From the NCBI GenBank assembly GCA_024707255.1, contig JANQAC010000001.1, positions 310,001-374,000 on the forward strand: 64,000 bases of DNA, written 5' to 3'. Below the pieces are notes generated by a model, which was not told the DNA's origin, searched no databases, and was given only the letters and a program-made list of their open reading frames with translations. The first letter of the stretch is position 1. Every line of letters begins with the position of its first letter. Source of the DNA: Asticcacaulis sp. Lineage in GTDB: Bacteria > Pseudomonadota > Alphaproteobacteria > Caulobacterales > Caulobacteraceae. This document shows positions 17,626 to 26,498 of this stretch, piece by piece. The position numbers were made by a program, and so were the translations under genes.

Positions 17626-17900
17626 GCCGCGCCGGTCAGCCCTTTCGCGTCCAGCACAACGATCAGGACAAAAAAGGCCACTGTAGCCGCGACATTAAAA
17701 ACACTTGCGGAGACAAAGCGTTTCACCAGCACGAACCGCAGGCAGAACAGGCAAATAACAAAGCCGATGCTGATCTGGCCGACAGCGCCGCCCTTTCCCA
17801 GTTGCATCAACCCGCCCCACAGGAAGGCCAGGGACAACAGCCAGTAAAGTCCGGCGCATATCACCTTGGCGGAATGCCACACCGCCTGCAGAAAGAGCAT
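17622..17900 (-). CDS. Small membrane protein
   Basis: This 92-residue protein has three hydrophobic segments (about 12-32, 43-61 and 68-87) separated by short charged loops. The start has a GGTGGGG site just upstream. It is convergent with, and overlaps by 4 bases, the omega-aminotransferase gene. No family was recognised. Confidence 0.6.
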   Translation of the reverse strand: MLFLQAVWHSAKVICAGLYWLLSLAFLWGGLMQLGKGGAVGQISIGFVICLFCLRFVLVKRFVSASVFNVAATVAFFVLIVVLDAKGLTGAA

Positions 17901-18047
17901 GTCCCCACCCTTGTTTTTGAACAGGAATTGTCTCTAGCACGCGCCTAGCCACACAACAAAGGGTGCTTTATTCATATTGTGCCTTTATATGGTTGTGCCA
18001 TTAATTCGGCTCAAAGCATAAGTGTTGCAGCTCTAAACGGAAACCTG

Positions 18048-18617
18048 ATGTTCAATTTCTCCAACCAGATCGAAAACGTGAAATCGGCCCTGATCGGGCT
18101 TGTGCTGCTGCTGGCCACGGCGATTATCGGCCTGATCTGGGTGAGTATCGGCCTCTACAGCCTGGCCGTTAAATTGCTGGGCGACTTGTGGGGACCGTTG
18201 GCCCTGGGTGCCATTTTCCTGCTGCCGATCGTCATTTATCTGATCATCAAGGCCCTGCCGCACAACCGGGAAAAGCGCCGCCAGTCGCTGATCGACGAAG
18301 CCTTCTCGAAATCGACCGTCGGCAGCATTTCCAACCTTATCGACAGCCTGTCGGCCACCTCGCCGGTCCTGGCGACCGTGGCGGCTATTGTGGCCGGTTT
18401 CATGGCGACGCGCTTCCCGCAATACCTGCCGATGTTCTCGCAGATCGTCAGCGCACTCGGTGAAGAGTTCAAGCTGCACAAGGTACGCCGCGCCGAATCG
18501 AAGGTGCGGAAAGCGCGCGCTGAATATGAACGCACCGCCAATCCGACACCACCGGATGTCGAGCCGGTGGTCAAGCGCCGCCGCCGCAAGAATGATGATC
18601 CCTACGCGGATATGTAA
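18048..18617 (+). CDS. Membrane protein, possibly holin-superfamily-like
   Basis: A protein of about 189 residues with two strong N-terminal membrane helices (about 16-38 and 45-67), a third hydrophobic stretch (SPVLATVAAIVAGFMATRF, about 100-120) and a highly basic C-terminal tail (VVKRRRRKND). The overall shape resembles the phage-holin-III/DUF1469-like family of envelope proteins, but this is an impression. I took the ATG at 18048, which is preceded by GGAAACC; the longer frame to 17979 reads through AT-rich spacer. A strong terminator directly follows. Confidence 0.65.
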   Translation: MFNFSNQIENVKSALIGLVLLLATAIIGLIWVSIGLYSLAVKLLGDLWGPLALGAIFLLPIVIYLIIKALPHNREKRRQSLIDEAFSKSTVGSISNLIDSLSATSPVLATVAAIVAGFMATRFPQYLPMFSQIVSALGEEFKLHKVRRAESKVRKARAEYERTANPTPPDVEPVVKRRRRKNDDPYADM

Positions 18618-18618
18618 T

Positions 18619-18652
18619 AAAAAAGCCCGGTGGATCACCACCGGGCTTTTTT
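18619..18652. terminator. Bidirectional intrinsic terminator
   Basis: GC-rich stem AAGCCCGGTGG / CCACCGGGCTT with an ATCA loop, flanked by A-run and T-run, so it works on both strands. It lies just after the membrane-protein stop and ends the convergent DUF3126 gene. Confidence 0.92.
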
Positions 18653-18671
18653 AATGGGCGGACCAGAAAAC

Positions 18672-18872
18672 CTAGAGGTCTTCCTTGAGGATGGCCATCT
18701 CAAAGAGATAGGAACCGGCCTCGTCCTCGTCGACATAGACCACGCCGACGAACTCCTCGTCGATGAACACCTCGGCGGAATCCTTCTGCTTGCGCGGCTT
18801 GATTTCAAGGCCCTTGGTCTTGAAGGTCTTGAAAAGATAGTCCTGAACCTTGGCGATTTCGGCGGGGGTCAT
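18672..18872 (-). CDS. DUF3126 family protein
   Basis: A 66-residue acidic protein with the compact pattern of this alphaproteobacterial family: helix (TPAEIAKVQDYLFKTF), then strands (IKPRKQKDSAEVFIDEEFVG, VVYVDEDE). Function is unknown. A GAGG site precedes the ATG. It is monocistronic and convergent with the previous gene across a shared terminator. Confidence 0.85.
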   Translation of the reverse strand: MTPAEIAKVQDYLFKTFKTKGLEIKPRKQKDSAEVFIDEEFVGVVYVDEDEAGSYLFEMAILKEDL

Positions 18873-19058
18873 GATTGGCCTCAGAAATTAGAATACGGGT
18901 GGCGCCATCCTCGCGCCCGACAGTGCGCAAACTTAAGCACAATTCGCCGGACAAGAGGATAAAATTTATGTGTGCCCCGCTTTAAAGGCTGCGGCAAAGC
19001 GGCGCAAACGCAAACAGCCTGTTGTCCCCACTATTTGAGTCCAGGCCGCCGTATCGGA

Positions 19059-19886
19059 TCAGATCGAATAGTCCAGATCAATATCCGGCATGGTGTGGTC
19101 CATCTGACGAGCCGGATCTTCACAGGTCTTGCAATTGACCAGTTTGGCCGGCACGCCAGCCGCCGTGCAATGCGCCGGCACGGGTTTCAGCACCACCGAG
19201 CCCGAAGCGATCTTGGCATAATCGCCGATAATGATATTGCCGAGTACATTGGCCCCGGCGCCCAGCAGCACGCCCTTGCCGATCTTCGGGTGACGGTCGC
19301 CGCGTTCGGCGCCGGTGCCACCCAGGGTCACGCCCTGAAGGATCGAGCAGTCGTCGCCCACCACGGCGGTTTCGCCGATGACAATGCCGGTGCCGTGATC
19401 AAGGAACACGCCCTTGCCGATGCGCGCCGCCGGATTGATGTCGATCTGGAACAGTTCCGACACGCGGCTCTGGAGGAAATGCGCCATGGTCTGGCGGCCG
19501 TCCTTCCACAGGCGATGCGCCACGCGGTGGATTTGCAGGGAGAGGAAGCCCTTGAAGAACATGAAGGTTTGCAGATACCCCTTGGCGGCCGGGTCACGTT
19601 CGTAAACCGCCTGCAAATCAGCCTGTGCAAATTCGACCAGGGACGGATCGGCGTCATACGCCTTGGATACCAGTTCGCGCAGGGTCATCCCGCGCAGGGT
19701 ATCATCGCCCAGCTTGCGAGCGATCTGATAGCTGAGGGCGCTGGCCAGGTCGTCGTGCGACAGGATGGTGGAATGCAGCATCGAGGCCAGGCCGGGCTCC
19801 TCGGCGATGGCGTCGCCGGCCTCCTGACGCAGGCACAGCCAGATCGGCTTGTCGTCAGGGGTTATGACCTCGAAAACCTGTGCCAT
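19059..19886 (-). CDS. cysE: Serine O-acetyltransferase
   Basis: A protein of about 275 residues that makes O-acetylserine from serine and acetyl-CoA, the entry to cysteine synthesis. The N-terminal helical SAT domain (about 1-150) is followed by a left-handed beta-helix of hexapeptide repeats. This contains the active-site region DINPAARIGKGVFLDHGTG and GETAVVGDDCSILQGVTLGG. The start at 19886 is fixed by AGGAGG 8 bases upstream; the in-frame ATG 9 bases earlier has no room for that site. The C-terminal tail carries the usual acidic, hydrophobic end (DIDLDYSI), which in other CysE proteins binds cysteine synthase. Confidence 0.95.
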   Translation of the reverse strand: MAQVFEVITPDDKPIWLCLRQEAGDAIAEEPGLASMLHSTILSHDDLASALSYQIARKLGDDTLRGMTLRELVSKAYDADPSLVEFAQADLQAVYERDPAAKGYLQTFMFFKGFLSLQIHRVAHRLWKDGRQTMAHFLQSRVSELFQIDINPAARIGKGVFLDHGTGIVIGETAVVGDDCSILQGVTLGGTGAERGDRHPKIGKGVLLGAGANVLGNIIIGDYAKIASGSVVLKPVPAHCTAAGVPAKLVNCKTCEDPARQMDHTMPDIDLDYSI

Positions 19887-19907
19887 GAAAAGCACCTCCT
19901 TGAATAG

Positions 19908-20537
19908 TCAGGCAAGTATAGCATCTCGCAGATGCGGCGGCAAATCGCCGCTCACCGCCATATGGTGTACCCGCAATACACTGACAACCGTTAAGCCATC
20001 ACGAACCTGGCCTTTTATCACGGCTTCGAGCAGGGTTTTAAACGGCACGCGGGCATAGTCGAAGGCTTCGGTTTCGTCCGGCGCGGTGTCGCTTTGGCTG
20101 AGGTCGGTGGCGAGAAAGCAGACGGCCACCTCATCGGTCACCGAATTGGACATGTCGAAGGACAGGATTTCGCGCAGGTTCGCCGCCACCAGGCCGGTTT
20201 CCTCGCGCAGTTCGCGTACGGCGGCATGGCGCGGGTCCTCGTCATGCGGCCCGCCGCCTTCCGGCAGTTCCCAGCTATAGGCGTCAACGGCAAACCGCCC
20301 CTGACCGACCAGGGAAACCGTGCCATCATCATGCAGCGGCAGGACGGCGATGGCGCGGTTGGCAAACTTCACCAGGCCATAATGCGCCGGATTGCCCGTC
20401 GGCGCGATGACATCATGGCTTTCGACGCGTATCCACGGATTTTCGAACACGGTTTGTGACGTCAGGCTGCGCCAGTGCGGACGGGTGGCAGCGCGGCGCG
20501 TATTATCCCAGGGCGGCAGCTCAAAAGTTTGGCTCAT
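19908..20537 (-). CDS. NUDIX hydrolase, ADP-ribose pyrophosphatase type
   Basis: A protein of about 209 residues with a complete NUDIX box, GGGPHDEDPRHAAVRELREE followed by TGL (GX5EX7REUXEEXGU), at about 93-115. The preceding strand-rich region (FENPWIRVESHDVI) fits the ADP-ribose pyrophosphatase (NudF-like) group. The start ATG at 20537 has AAGG upstream; the frame extends to 20744 through a dispersed repeat, which is unlikely to be coding. It lies 21 bases from cysE and probably shares its transcript. Confidence 0.88.
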   Translation of the reverse strand: MSQTFELPPWDNTRRAATRPHWRSLTSQTVFENPWIRVESHDVIAPTGNPAHYGLVKFANRAIAVLPLHDDGTVSLVGQGRFAVDAYSWELPEGGGPHDEDPRHAAVRELREETGLVAANLREILSFDMSNSVTDEVAVCFLATDLSQSDTAPDETEAFDYARVPFKTLLEAVIKGQVRDGLTVVSVLRVHHMAVSGDLPPHLRDAILA

Positions 20538-20557
20538 TCTTGTACCTTCAAAATCCG

Positions 20558-20610
20558 GAACCACGAATGGACACAAATAAACACGAATATTCGTGCGCAT
20601 TCGTGGTTTC
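20558..20610. repeat. Palindromic repeat of the CACGAAT family
   Basis: Inverted repeat with outer arms GAACCACGAAT / ATTCGTGGTTTC and a perfect inner palindrome CACGAATATTCGTG. It lies in the divergent gap between the NUDIX and nitroreductase genes. Repeats built from this unit occur as dispersed elements in several bacterial phyla. Only one copy was seen here. Confidence 0.75.
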
Positions 20611-20651
20611 GAACTCCTATATACTGGCCTTGGAATCAGCAAGGATATCTC

Positions 20652-21272
20652 ATGCCCCTTCCCGCTTTTGACCAGACTCCCATCGAATTCGGCCAGCCCG
20701 TACCGCAGAAAAAGTCTGCCGAGGTGCTGGATGCCCTGTTCCATCGTCGCAGCGCCCCGGCCCCGACGCTCGGACTGCCGGCACCCAGCGAAGAAGAAAT
20801 GGACCTGCTAATCCGGATTGGCTTTCGCGTGCCTGATCACGGTAAGCTGGGGCCATGGCGCGTCGTGCGCTTCACGCCTGAAAGCAAGGCAAGACTGGTT
20901 GAAAGGCTTAAAACCCTGGCCGAAAGCCGCGGTGACCGCAAGGCCGTGGGCGCCCTGCAAAAGCTTTCCATCCCGCCGGAGGCCCTGCTGGTAATTTCCA
21001 GCCCGGTCTTTCCGTATAAGAAGCCATTGTGGGAACAACAGCTTTCCGCCGCTGCGGTCTGCCAGACCCTGCTGATCGCCGCCGGCGCCCTGGGTTACGG
21101 CGCCAACTGGATCACCGACTGGTATTCCTATGATGACGAAGCAAAGGCGCTGCTCGGCCTGACCGAGGGCGAAAATGTCGCCGGCTGGATTTTCCTCGGC
21201 ACCCCTTCCGAAGCGCCGCTGGAACGCGAACGCCCAGATTACAACAGCCGCGTTAGCTGGTGGGAAGGCTAA
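20652..21272 (+). CDS. Nitroreductase family protein (YdjA-like)
   Basis: This 206-residue flavoprotein of the nitroreductase superfamily has family motifs RRSAPAPTLGLPAPSEEE, RVPDHGKLGPWRVV (FMN-binding) and GYGANWITDW near the C-terminal third. The ATG at 20652 has AAGGA 7 bases upstream. It would catalyse FMN-dependent NAD(P)H reductions; the substrate cannot be read from sequence. It stands alone, divergent from the NUDIX gene. Confidence 0.88.
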   Translation: MPLPAFDQTPIEFGQPVPQKKSAEVLDALFHRRSAPAPTLGLPAPSEEEMDLLIRIGFRVPDHGKLGPWRVVRFTPESKARLVERLKTLAESRGDRKAVGALQKLSIPPEALLVISSPVFPYKKPLWEQQLSAAAVCQTLLIAAGALGYGANWITDWYSYDDEAKALLGLTEGENVAGWIFLGTPSEAPLERERPDYNSRVSWWEG

Positions 21273-21746
21273 TCAGAAGTGGTCCATTGCGTTGCTCTTT
21301 CCTGGCTTTTTCCCAAAAATCACCAAGGTCATGACGAGAACCAAGATCGCTCCGACAACACTCATCCCGTAGCCAAGTAGTGCTTGAAGCCAGATATTAT
21401 CGATAAAACCGAGAAAGCCCGTATCACTTGAAGCACCATATCGGTTTACCGAAAGCTCAAGTCCGTAGAAGACGATAATAAAGACCATGGCGTGCCAAAC
21501 ATTGACAACGCGCCTGCTGATCAGCTTTACAATTTCCAGAAGGAGGGCCAGCGGCAAGCTGGAAAGCAAACCCACTATTAGGCCCCGCAACATAAAACCT
21601 TTAGAATAGACCCAGATGGCGTGATCCCAAGCGTTCATTGTCAAGATCGCAATATTCATAAGCAATGCACCAACAACTGTCGTTATTAGCACACGGAGCC
21701 ACCACCTCCCCCAAAGTCCCCCCCATTTTACCTTACCCTCGGCCAC
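21273..21746 (-). CDS. Membrane protein of unknown function
   Basis: About 157 residues with four hydrophobic segments (around [55 protein letters not shown] and [20 protein letters not shown]). The frame extends to 21815, but a GTG at 21746 that overlaps the end of queF by 14 bases is the more economical start and implies coupling to queF. It abuts the stop of the nitroreductase gene. Base composition is a little lower in GC than its neighbours. No family recognised. Confidence 0.6.
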   Translation of the reverse strand: MAEGKVKWGGLWGRWWLRVLITTVVGALLMNIAILTMNAWDHAIWVYSKGFMLRGLIVGLLSSLPLALLLEIVKLISRRVVNVWHAMVFIIVFYGLELSVNRYGASSDTGFLGFIDNIWLQALLGYGMSVVGAILVLVMTLVIFGKKPGKSNAMDHF

Positions 21747-22194
21747 GATAGGTTGACACACCAAAGTCCGGCACATAGACACCTTTCGGCGCTTCATCCG
21801 TCTGCCAGAAGACATCGATCGGAATACCGCCGCGCGGATACCAGAAGCCGCCGATGCGCAGCCAGCGCGGCGCCAGAAATTCGTTCAGGCGCTTGGCGAT
21901 ATAGATTGTACAATCCTCATGGAAGGCGCCGTGGTTACGGAAGCTGGTCAGGAAAAGCTTGAGCGACTTCGACTCGACCAGCCACTCCTCCGGCACATAA
22001 TCGATAACCAGATGGGCAAAATCCGGCTGGCCGGTGACCGGACACAGCGAGGTAAATTCCGGCGCCGTGAAGCGCGCCACATAGTTCACATCCGGGTGCG
22101 GATTGGGCACGCGCTCCAGCACGGCCTTGGCGGGATCATCGACAGGACGGGCATCGCCGCCCAGTTGGGTCAGGTTATCGGTATAATGGCTCAT
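21733..22194 (-). CDS. queF: NADPH-dependent 7-cyano-7-deazaguanine (preQ0) reductase
   Basis: The protein has 153 residues, the unimodular QueF length. It reduces the nitrile preQ0 to the amine preQ1 in queuosine synthesis. The thioimide-forming Cys is in [13 protein letters not shown] (about 46-58), the catalytic Asp follows in the same motif, and the QueF motif region [20 protein letters not shown] is intact. No other queuosine gene is in the window. Confidence 0.95.
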   Translation of the reverse strand: MSHYTDNLTQLGGDARPVDDPAKAVLERVPNPHPDVNYVARFTAPEFTSLCPVTGQPDFAHLVIDYVPEEWLVESKSLKLFLTSFRNHGAFHEDCTIYIAKRLNEFLAPRWLRIGGFWYPRGGIPIDVFWQTDEAPKGVYVPDFGVSTYRGRG

Positions 22195-22236
22195 GCGCTG
22201 GATATAGACCTTGCCGGCATTTTGGCAAGCCCAACG

Positions 22237-22305
22237 CCCCCTCCGTCAGCGACACCAGCCCTGCGGGCTTCGCGCTGCCACCTCTCCCGCTCCGCAGTGG
22301 AGGAG
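22237..22305. repeat. Dispersed palindromic repeat (GGGGGAGGTGG / CGGAGGGGG family)
   Basis: Segment beginning CCCCCTCCGTCAGCGAC and ending in a GAGGTGGCAGCGCGAAGCCC-like arm (minus strand). It resembles the copies at 55166 and 11761. It lies between queF and the divergent nitronate monooxygenase gene. Confidence 0.72.
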
Positions 22306-22364
22306 AAAAAACTTTACGCGAACGTCAATTTATGGTGAATTGCCTGAAATAATGAGGAAACACC

Positions 22365-23321
22365 ATGGCCGTCCCCGCCCTGCTTGCCAAGAACCTGCGC
22401 TTCCCGGCCGTTGCCGCGCCGATGTTCCTTGTTTCCGGCCCTGAACTCGTTATCTCCACCTGCAAATCCGGCATGATCGGCACCTTTCCCGCCCTCAACC
22501 AACGCACCTCTGAAGGCTATGCCGAATGGCTGACGCAGATCAAGGCGGCGCTTGGCCCGGATGACGCCCAATATGGCGTCAACCTGATCGTCCACAATAC
22601 CAATACGCGCCTGATGGCCGACCTGGCGATCACCGCCCAGCACAAGGTGCCGCTGGTCATCACCTCGCTCGGTGCGGTCAGGGATATTGTCGATGGCGTC
22701 CATGCCTATGGCGGCGTGGTGTTTCACGATGTCATCAATGCCCGCCATGCGAAAAAGGCCGCCGATGCCGGGGTCGACGGCCTGATCCTGGTGGCCGCCG
22801 GCGCCGGCGGCCATGCCGGCAACCAGCACCCCTTTGCCCTGATCAATGAAATCCGCCAGTTTTTCAGCGGCACGATCCTGCTGTCCGGCGCCATCTCGAC
22901 CGGCGGTGATGTGGCTGCCGCCCTGATGGCCGGTGCCGATCTCGCCTATATGGGCACGCGCTTTATCGCCACTGAAGAGGCCCTCGCCGGCAATGACTAC
23001 AAGGAAATGCTGATCGAGACGACGGCAAAAGACATCACCTATACCGACGCCATTTCCGGCATCAATGCCAACTTTCTGACACCGTCCCTGATCGCCAATG
23101 GCCTCGATCCGGCAGCCGCCAAAGACCCGCACCACAAGATCGATATGGCCCACGAACTGAATATCGAAGCGAAAGCCTGGAAAACCATCTGGTCTGCCGG
23201 CCAGGGTGTCGGTTCGATCCATAAGGTTCTGCCGGCCGCCGATCTGGTCAGCCGGTTGAAAACAGAGTTCCACGCCGCCAGCGAAGCCTTCGCCGCCAAG
23301 GCGCGGTTGTGCGATCTTTAA
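22365..23321 (+). CDS. Nitronate monooxygenase family protein
   Basis: This 318-residue FMN-dependent TIM-barrel enzyme of the nitronate monooxygenase/2-nitropropane dioxygenase family shows FPAVAAPMFLVSGPELV at the start, the phosphate-binding VAAGAGGHAG (about 144-153), and GADLAYMGTRFIATEEA (about 198-214). The start has GAGGA 6 bases upstream. Family members detoxify propionate-3-nitronate or nitroalkanes; some act as enoyl reductases. The gene is monocistronic and ends in a long inverted repeat. Confidence 0.88.
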   Translation: MAVPALLAKNLRFPAVAAPMFLVSGPELVISTCKSGMIGTFPALNQRTSEGYAEWLTQIKAALGPDDAQYGVNLIVHNTNTRLMADLAITAQHKVPLVITSLGAVRDIVDGVHAYGGVVFHDVINARHAKKAADAGVDGLILVAAGAGGHAGNQHPFALINEIRQFFSGTILLSGAISTGGDVAAALMAGADLAYMGTRFIATEEALAGNDYKEMLIETTAKDITYTDAISGINANFLTPSLIANGLDPAAAKDPHHKIDMAHELNIEAKAWKTIWSAGQGVGSIHKVLPAADLVSRLKTEFHAASEAFAAKARLCDL

Positions 23322-23324
23322 ACG

Positions 23325-23466
23325 TTAGCCACAGATGACACAGACGGGCACAGATAGTGCGCGTCAGCATCTTCCATGAATTGGTCGCAAGGGTATGCGT
23401 TTAAAGTCAGTACAGGCGGCGCCAGCGCTGAGAATATCTGTGACCATCTGTGTCATCTGTGGCTAA
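23325..23466. repeat. Long inverted repeat of the CCACAGAT family
   Basis: Two 32-base arms (23325-23356 and 23435-23466) match with two mismatches. They begin TTAGCCACAGATGACACAGA and enclose a 78-bp centre. A second member lies at 51701-51820. This copy fills the convergent gap between the nitronate monooxygenase gene and metC. It could act as a bidirectional terminator, but it lacks T-tracts, so a mobile repeat is more likely. Confidence 0.85.
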
Positions 23467-23469
23467 ATC

Positions 23470-24649
23470 TTACCTGAAAACTTCCAGCGCCTGCTCGATA
23501 TCGTTGATTAAGTCATCCGGGTCTTCCAGCCCGACATAAAACCGCACCGCCGAGCCCTGCAGATAGGGATCAGGCTCGTCGCTCAGGCGCGCACGGCCAC
23601 GGATCTGCGGTTCGGAATTGGTGGCCAGGCTCTCATATCCGCCCCAGCTAAAGCCGAGGCCGAACAGCTTGAGTCTGTTCAGGAAGGCTTGTGAATCCCT
23701 GTCGCCATTGCCCTTGAACAGGGCCATGAACAAGCCGTTGGCGCCGGTGAAGTCGCGTTTGAAAATCTCGTGGCCCGGATGGCTTTCCAACGCCGGATGC
23801 ACCACCTTCAGCACTTCCGGACGGCTTTCCAGCCATTTTGCAACCTTCAAAGCGCTATCGCCCGATTGCTTCAGGCGCAGGTGCAGGGAGCGGATACCGC
23901 GCGAGGCCAGATAGCTTTCATCAGCCGAAGTGAAGAAGCCCCACGCCTTGATAGCGTCGTGCAGCCCCTTGTCCAGCTTCGGGTCATTGACCGACACCGA
24001 ACCGATCAGCACGTCGGAATGGCCGCCGACATATTTGGTCAGGGCCTGCATCGAAAGATCGATGCCATGCGCCAGCGGCTTGAAAAGAACGCCAGCGCCA
24101 TAAGTGTTGTCGCACAGGGTCAGGATGCCACGCGCCTTGGCCAGTTTCGCAATGCCGGGGGACATCCTGAATGTCGAAGGTCAGCGAGCCTGGGCTTTCG
24201 ACATAAATCATCTTCGTCTGCGGCGTGGCCAGAGCCAGCACCTCTTCCGGCGTCAGGCGCGGCTCATAGTAGCGCGTGATCACGCCGAAACGCTTCATCT
24301 GGGTATCGAGAAAGCGGCGCACCGGGCGGTAGCAGGAATTGACCACCAGGATTTCATCACCCGCCGAAAGGAAGGCGAATATCGGCAAGGTCAGGGCCGC
24401 CAGGCCCGAAGGCAGGATAAAAGCTTCCTGCGCCCCTTCCAACTCGGCGATCAGGCGGCAGAGTTCGTTCTGCGTCGAGAGGCCATCCGTGCCATAGGTC
24501 GGCTTGATGTCGTCATTATAAAGCACTTCCGCGTTTTCGAACAACACAGTAGAGCCGCGCTCCACGGCCGTATTGACGGCACGGCGGGAGTTCTGGCGAC
24601 CCAGCGTGGCGCTGGTCAGGCGGGTAGTTTCTTTAGGTGGGGTCGGCAT
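23470..24649 (-). pseudogene. metC: Cystathionine beta-lyase type enzyme, interrupted by one frameshift
   Basis: Two overlapping frames together give a full Cys/Met-metabolism PLP enzyme of about 393 residues. The first (from 24649) carries SATLGRQNSRRAVNTAVERG, PTYGTDGLSTQN, EAFILPSGLAALTLP and KMIYVESPGSLTFDIQDV. The second continues with PGIAKLAKARGILTLCDNTY and the Schiff-base site LTKYVGGHSD. The break lies at a run of five G (24157-24161, plus strand); four G would restore one frame. All active-site motifs survive, so this is either a sequencing indel or a very recent mutation. The product would convert cystathionine to homocysteine. The start at 24649 is the ATG before MPTPPKETTRL. Confidence 0.85.
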
Positions 24650-25099
24650 GGTCAGGCACTCGAAAAGGCAGCGACGTATACGATCCTCTTCAACCGCGAA
24701 ACGCCCCCCAGCGCAAGCCATAAGAACTGAGGATACCGGTCAGTTTCCCTGATCCCTGCACACTTCAATCATAAAAAATCATCCGTACTTTGACTATTTT
24801 CGGTTTAGGCATCATAGTTAACTCAGGGCGCGCAGCCGAGGTGCTGCCGGCGGGCTGCCGAGAAGACCGAACACAAGACCGACGACGCCTATCGCAACCT
24901 GGCCATTCTGAATGAAAACGGCGGGGGTGGCGACACGAACAAAGTTGTCGCACTCAACAGAAGCCCGATCAAACGGCGCATTATTATCTGCGGGCCGCAA
25001 AGAATGCTCGATGCACGATGGGTAGGAACGAAGTCCCTCCGCTTCATGCGCCCCGGATCAATTTGTCAGGATCGTTGCGTCATTTGGCGCTTTCCTCAC
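24650..25099. other. 450-bp gap with no convincing gene
   Basis: No frame here has family motifs. The minus strand has a 60-residue frame (24818-25000) and, in another frame, a signal-peptide-like run MRRLIGLLLSATTLF. Together these might be the remnant of a small exported protein, but nothing supports expression. An A/T-rich patch around 24770-24820 may hold the promoter of metC. Confidence 0.5.
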
Positions 25100-26392
25100 C
25101 TACTCCCAGAATTCCGGCTGTTCGGGGATACGGTTGAAGGCGATCTTGGCGCCGACAAAACCGTGCATCTTCGTGCGCGGCCCGATCGTTATCGCGTCCT
25201 TGCCAAACTTTTGATTGAGCGCATCCAGCGCCGACAGCAGGCTCATATGGCGGCCATCCTCCTCGCCGTCCGGTGTCCACCCGAACAGGTCCGGCTTCGC
25301 CCCGGCCTCGACCAGATGCAGGCAGGTAACGACGATCTGCTTGACGCGCGGCGCTTTCAGCCTGCGCGCACATTGCGTCCAGAGATCATCTGACGCTTCC
25401 AGCATACGAAAACTGTCCGATGTCACGGTAAAGCGGGTGGCCGCCTCCAGCCGTTCGCCGCCAGCGCCGCGCAGATAAAGATGCAGGCCACCGCATTTAT
25501 AGCCCATGCGCCGCAGCCGCGAGCCGCATTTGGCCGTCAGCCGCCGGGCGACACCGCGGGCATGTTCGACCGGCCGCAGTTCCTGCGCCAGCACATGGCC
25601 ATGGGTGATGCTGGCGCGCGTTGTCTCGATCTCCGGCGGATCAGTGCCATGCAGCGCATACCAGAAATTTTCCCCCATAATGCCGCGCCACACCTGCCGC
25701 ATCCGCGACGGCGACATCTCCCACAATTGCCGGACGGTCTCGACGCCGGCCGCATTCAACCGCGTCTTCATCGAACGCCCGATACCGGCAAATTCATCAA
25801 TCTCCAGATCGAGCAAGGCGCCCGGCAGTTCGTCCTGGCGCAGCACAGTCAGGCCCAGCGGCTTTTTCATATCAGCCGCCGTCTTGGCCAGCAGGCGCGA
25901 CGGGGCGATACCGATGGAAGCGGTCAGGCATTCACCGACATTTTCCAGAATGCGCCGCTGGATGCGATGCCCGAGGGCCCGCGCCGGCGCCTCCAGTTGC
26001 TGCGGGCCCATCAGCCGGCACGCCACCTCGTCGATCGAGCAGACCTTCTCGACCGGGATAACATAATCGATCTGCGCCAGAATTTTGTTGTGCAGGTCGA
26101 CATAGCGATCGGGCCGCGCCTCACGGACAACCAGGCCAGGGATGCGCTCCCGCGCTTCCTTCACCTGCGTGCCGGTCTTGACGCCCAATGCCTTGGCTTC
26201 CTTGCTGGCGGCAATGGCGCAGGTATAATCCGACATCACCGGCACAACGATCACCGGCCGATTGCGGATCGCCGGCTCGTCCTGCTGGGCGCAACTGGCG
26301 AAATAGGAATTCATGTCGAGATAAAGCCAACGCAGATCGCCGCCGTCTTTCCATCGGGGGTCAAGATCCGTCATGTCAGCCTTCTGCGCCAT
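25100..26392 (-). CDS. dinB: Y-family translesion DNA polymerase (DinB/Pol IV type)
   Basis: This 430-residue lesion-bypass polymerase keeps the catalytic carboxylates: Asp in YLDMNSYFAS (about 26) and the Asp-Glu pair in CSIDEVACR (about 121-122). The finger/thumb region has TASIGIAPSRLLAKTAADMKKP, and the helix-hairpin-helix IDEFAGIGRSMKTRLNAAGV follows. The C-terminal half beyond residue 240 is longer and less typical than in E. coli DinB (351 residues). There is no obvious beta-clamp motif at the very end. A LexA box overlaps its 5' leader, so it should be SOS-induced. An alternative start lies at residue 7. Confidence 0.88.
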   Translation of the reverse strand: MAQKADMTDLDPRWKDGGDLRWLYLDMNSYFASCAQQDEPAIRNRPVIVVPVMSDYTCAIAASKEAKALGVKTGTQVKEARERIPGLVVREARPDRYVDLHNKILAQIDYVIPVEKVCSIDEVACRLMGPQQLEAPARALGHRIQRRILENVGECLTASIGIAPSRLLAKTAADMKKPLGLTVLRQDELPGALLDLEIDEFAGIGRSMKTRLNAAGVETVRQLWEMSPSRMRQVWRGIMGENFWYALHGTDPPEIETTRASITHGHVLAQELRPVEHARGVARRLTAKCGSRLRRMGYKCGGLHLYLRGAGGERLEAATRFTVTSDSFRMLEASDDLWTQCARRLKAPRVKQIVVTCLHLVEAGAKPDLFGWTPDGEEDGRHMSLLSALDALNQKFGKDAITIGPRTKMHGFVGAKIAFNRIPEQPEFWE

Positions 26393-26397
26393 AAATA

Positions 26398-26412
26398 GAA
26401 CATAACAAGAAC
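26398..26412. promoter_or_regulatory. Alphaproteobacterial LexA (SOS) box
   Basis: GAACATAACAAGAAC, an exact match to the direct-repeat operator GAAC-N7-GAAC of alphaproteobacterial LexA. It begins 6 bp upstream of the polymerase start codon, in the divergent gap to the MFS gene. Confidence 0.9.
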
Positions 26413-26498
26413 GTTAACGCTGAGTCAAGCCACAGGCATCACGCACTTGCGATAAAGAAACTGTCGCAATCGATGGCAAATCATTTATAACCGCCGTC

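Noticed and set aside
20558..23466. CRISPR-like array from the repeated CACGAAT and CACAGAT units
   Set aside because: The units form inverted, not evenly spaced direct, repeats, and there are no spacers or cas genes.
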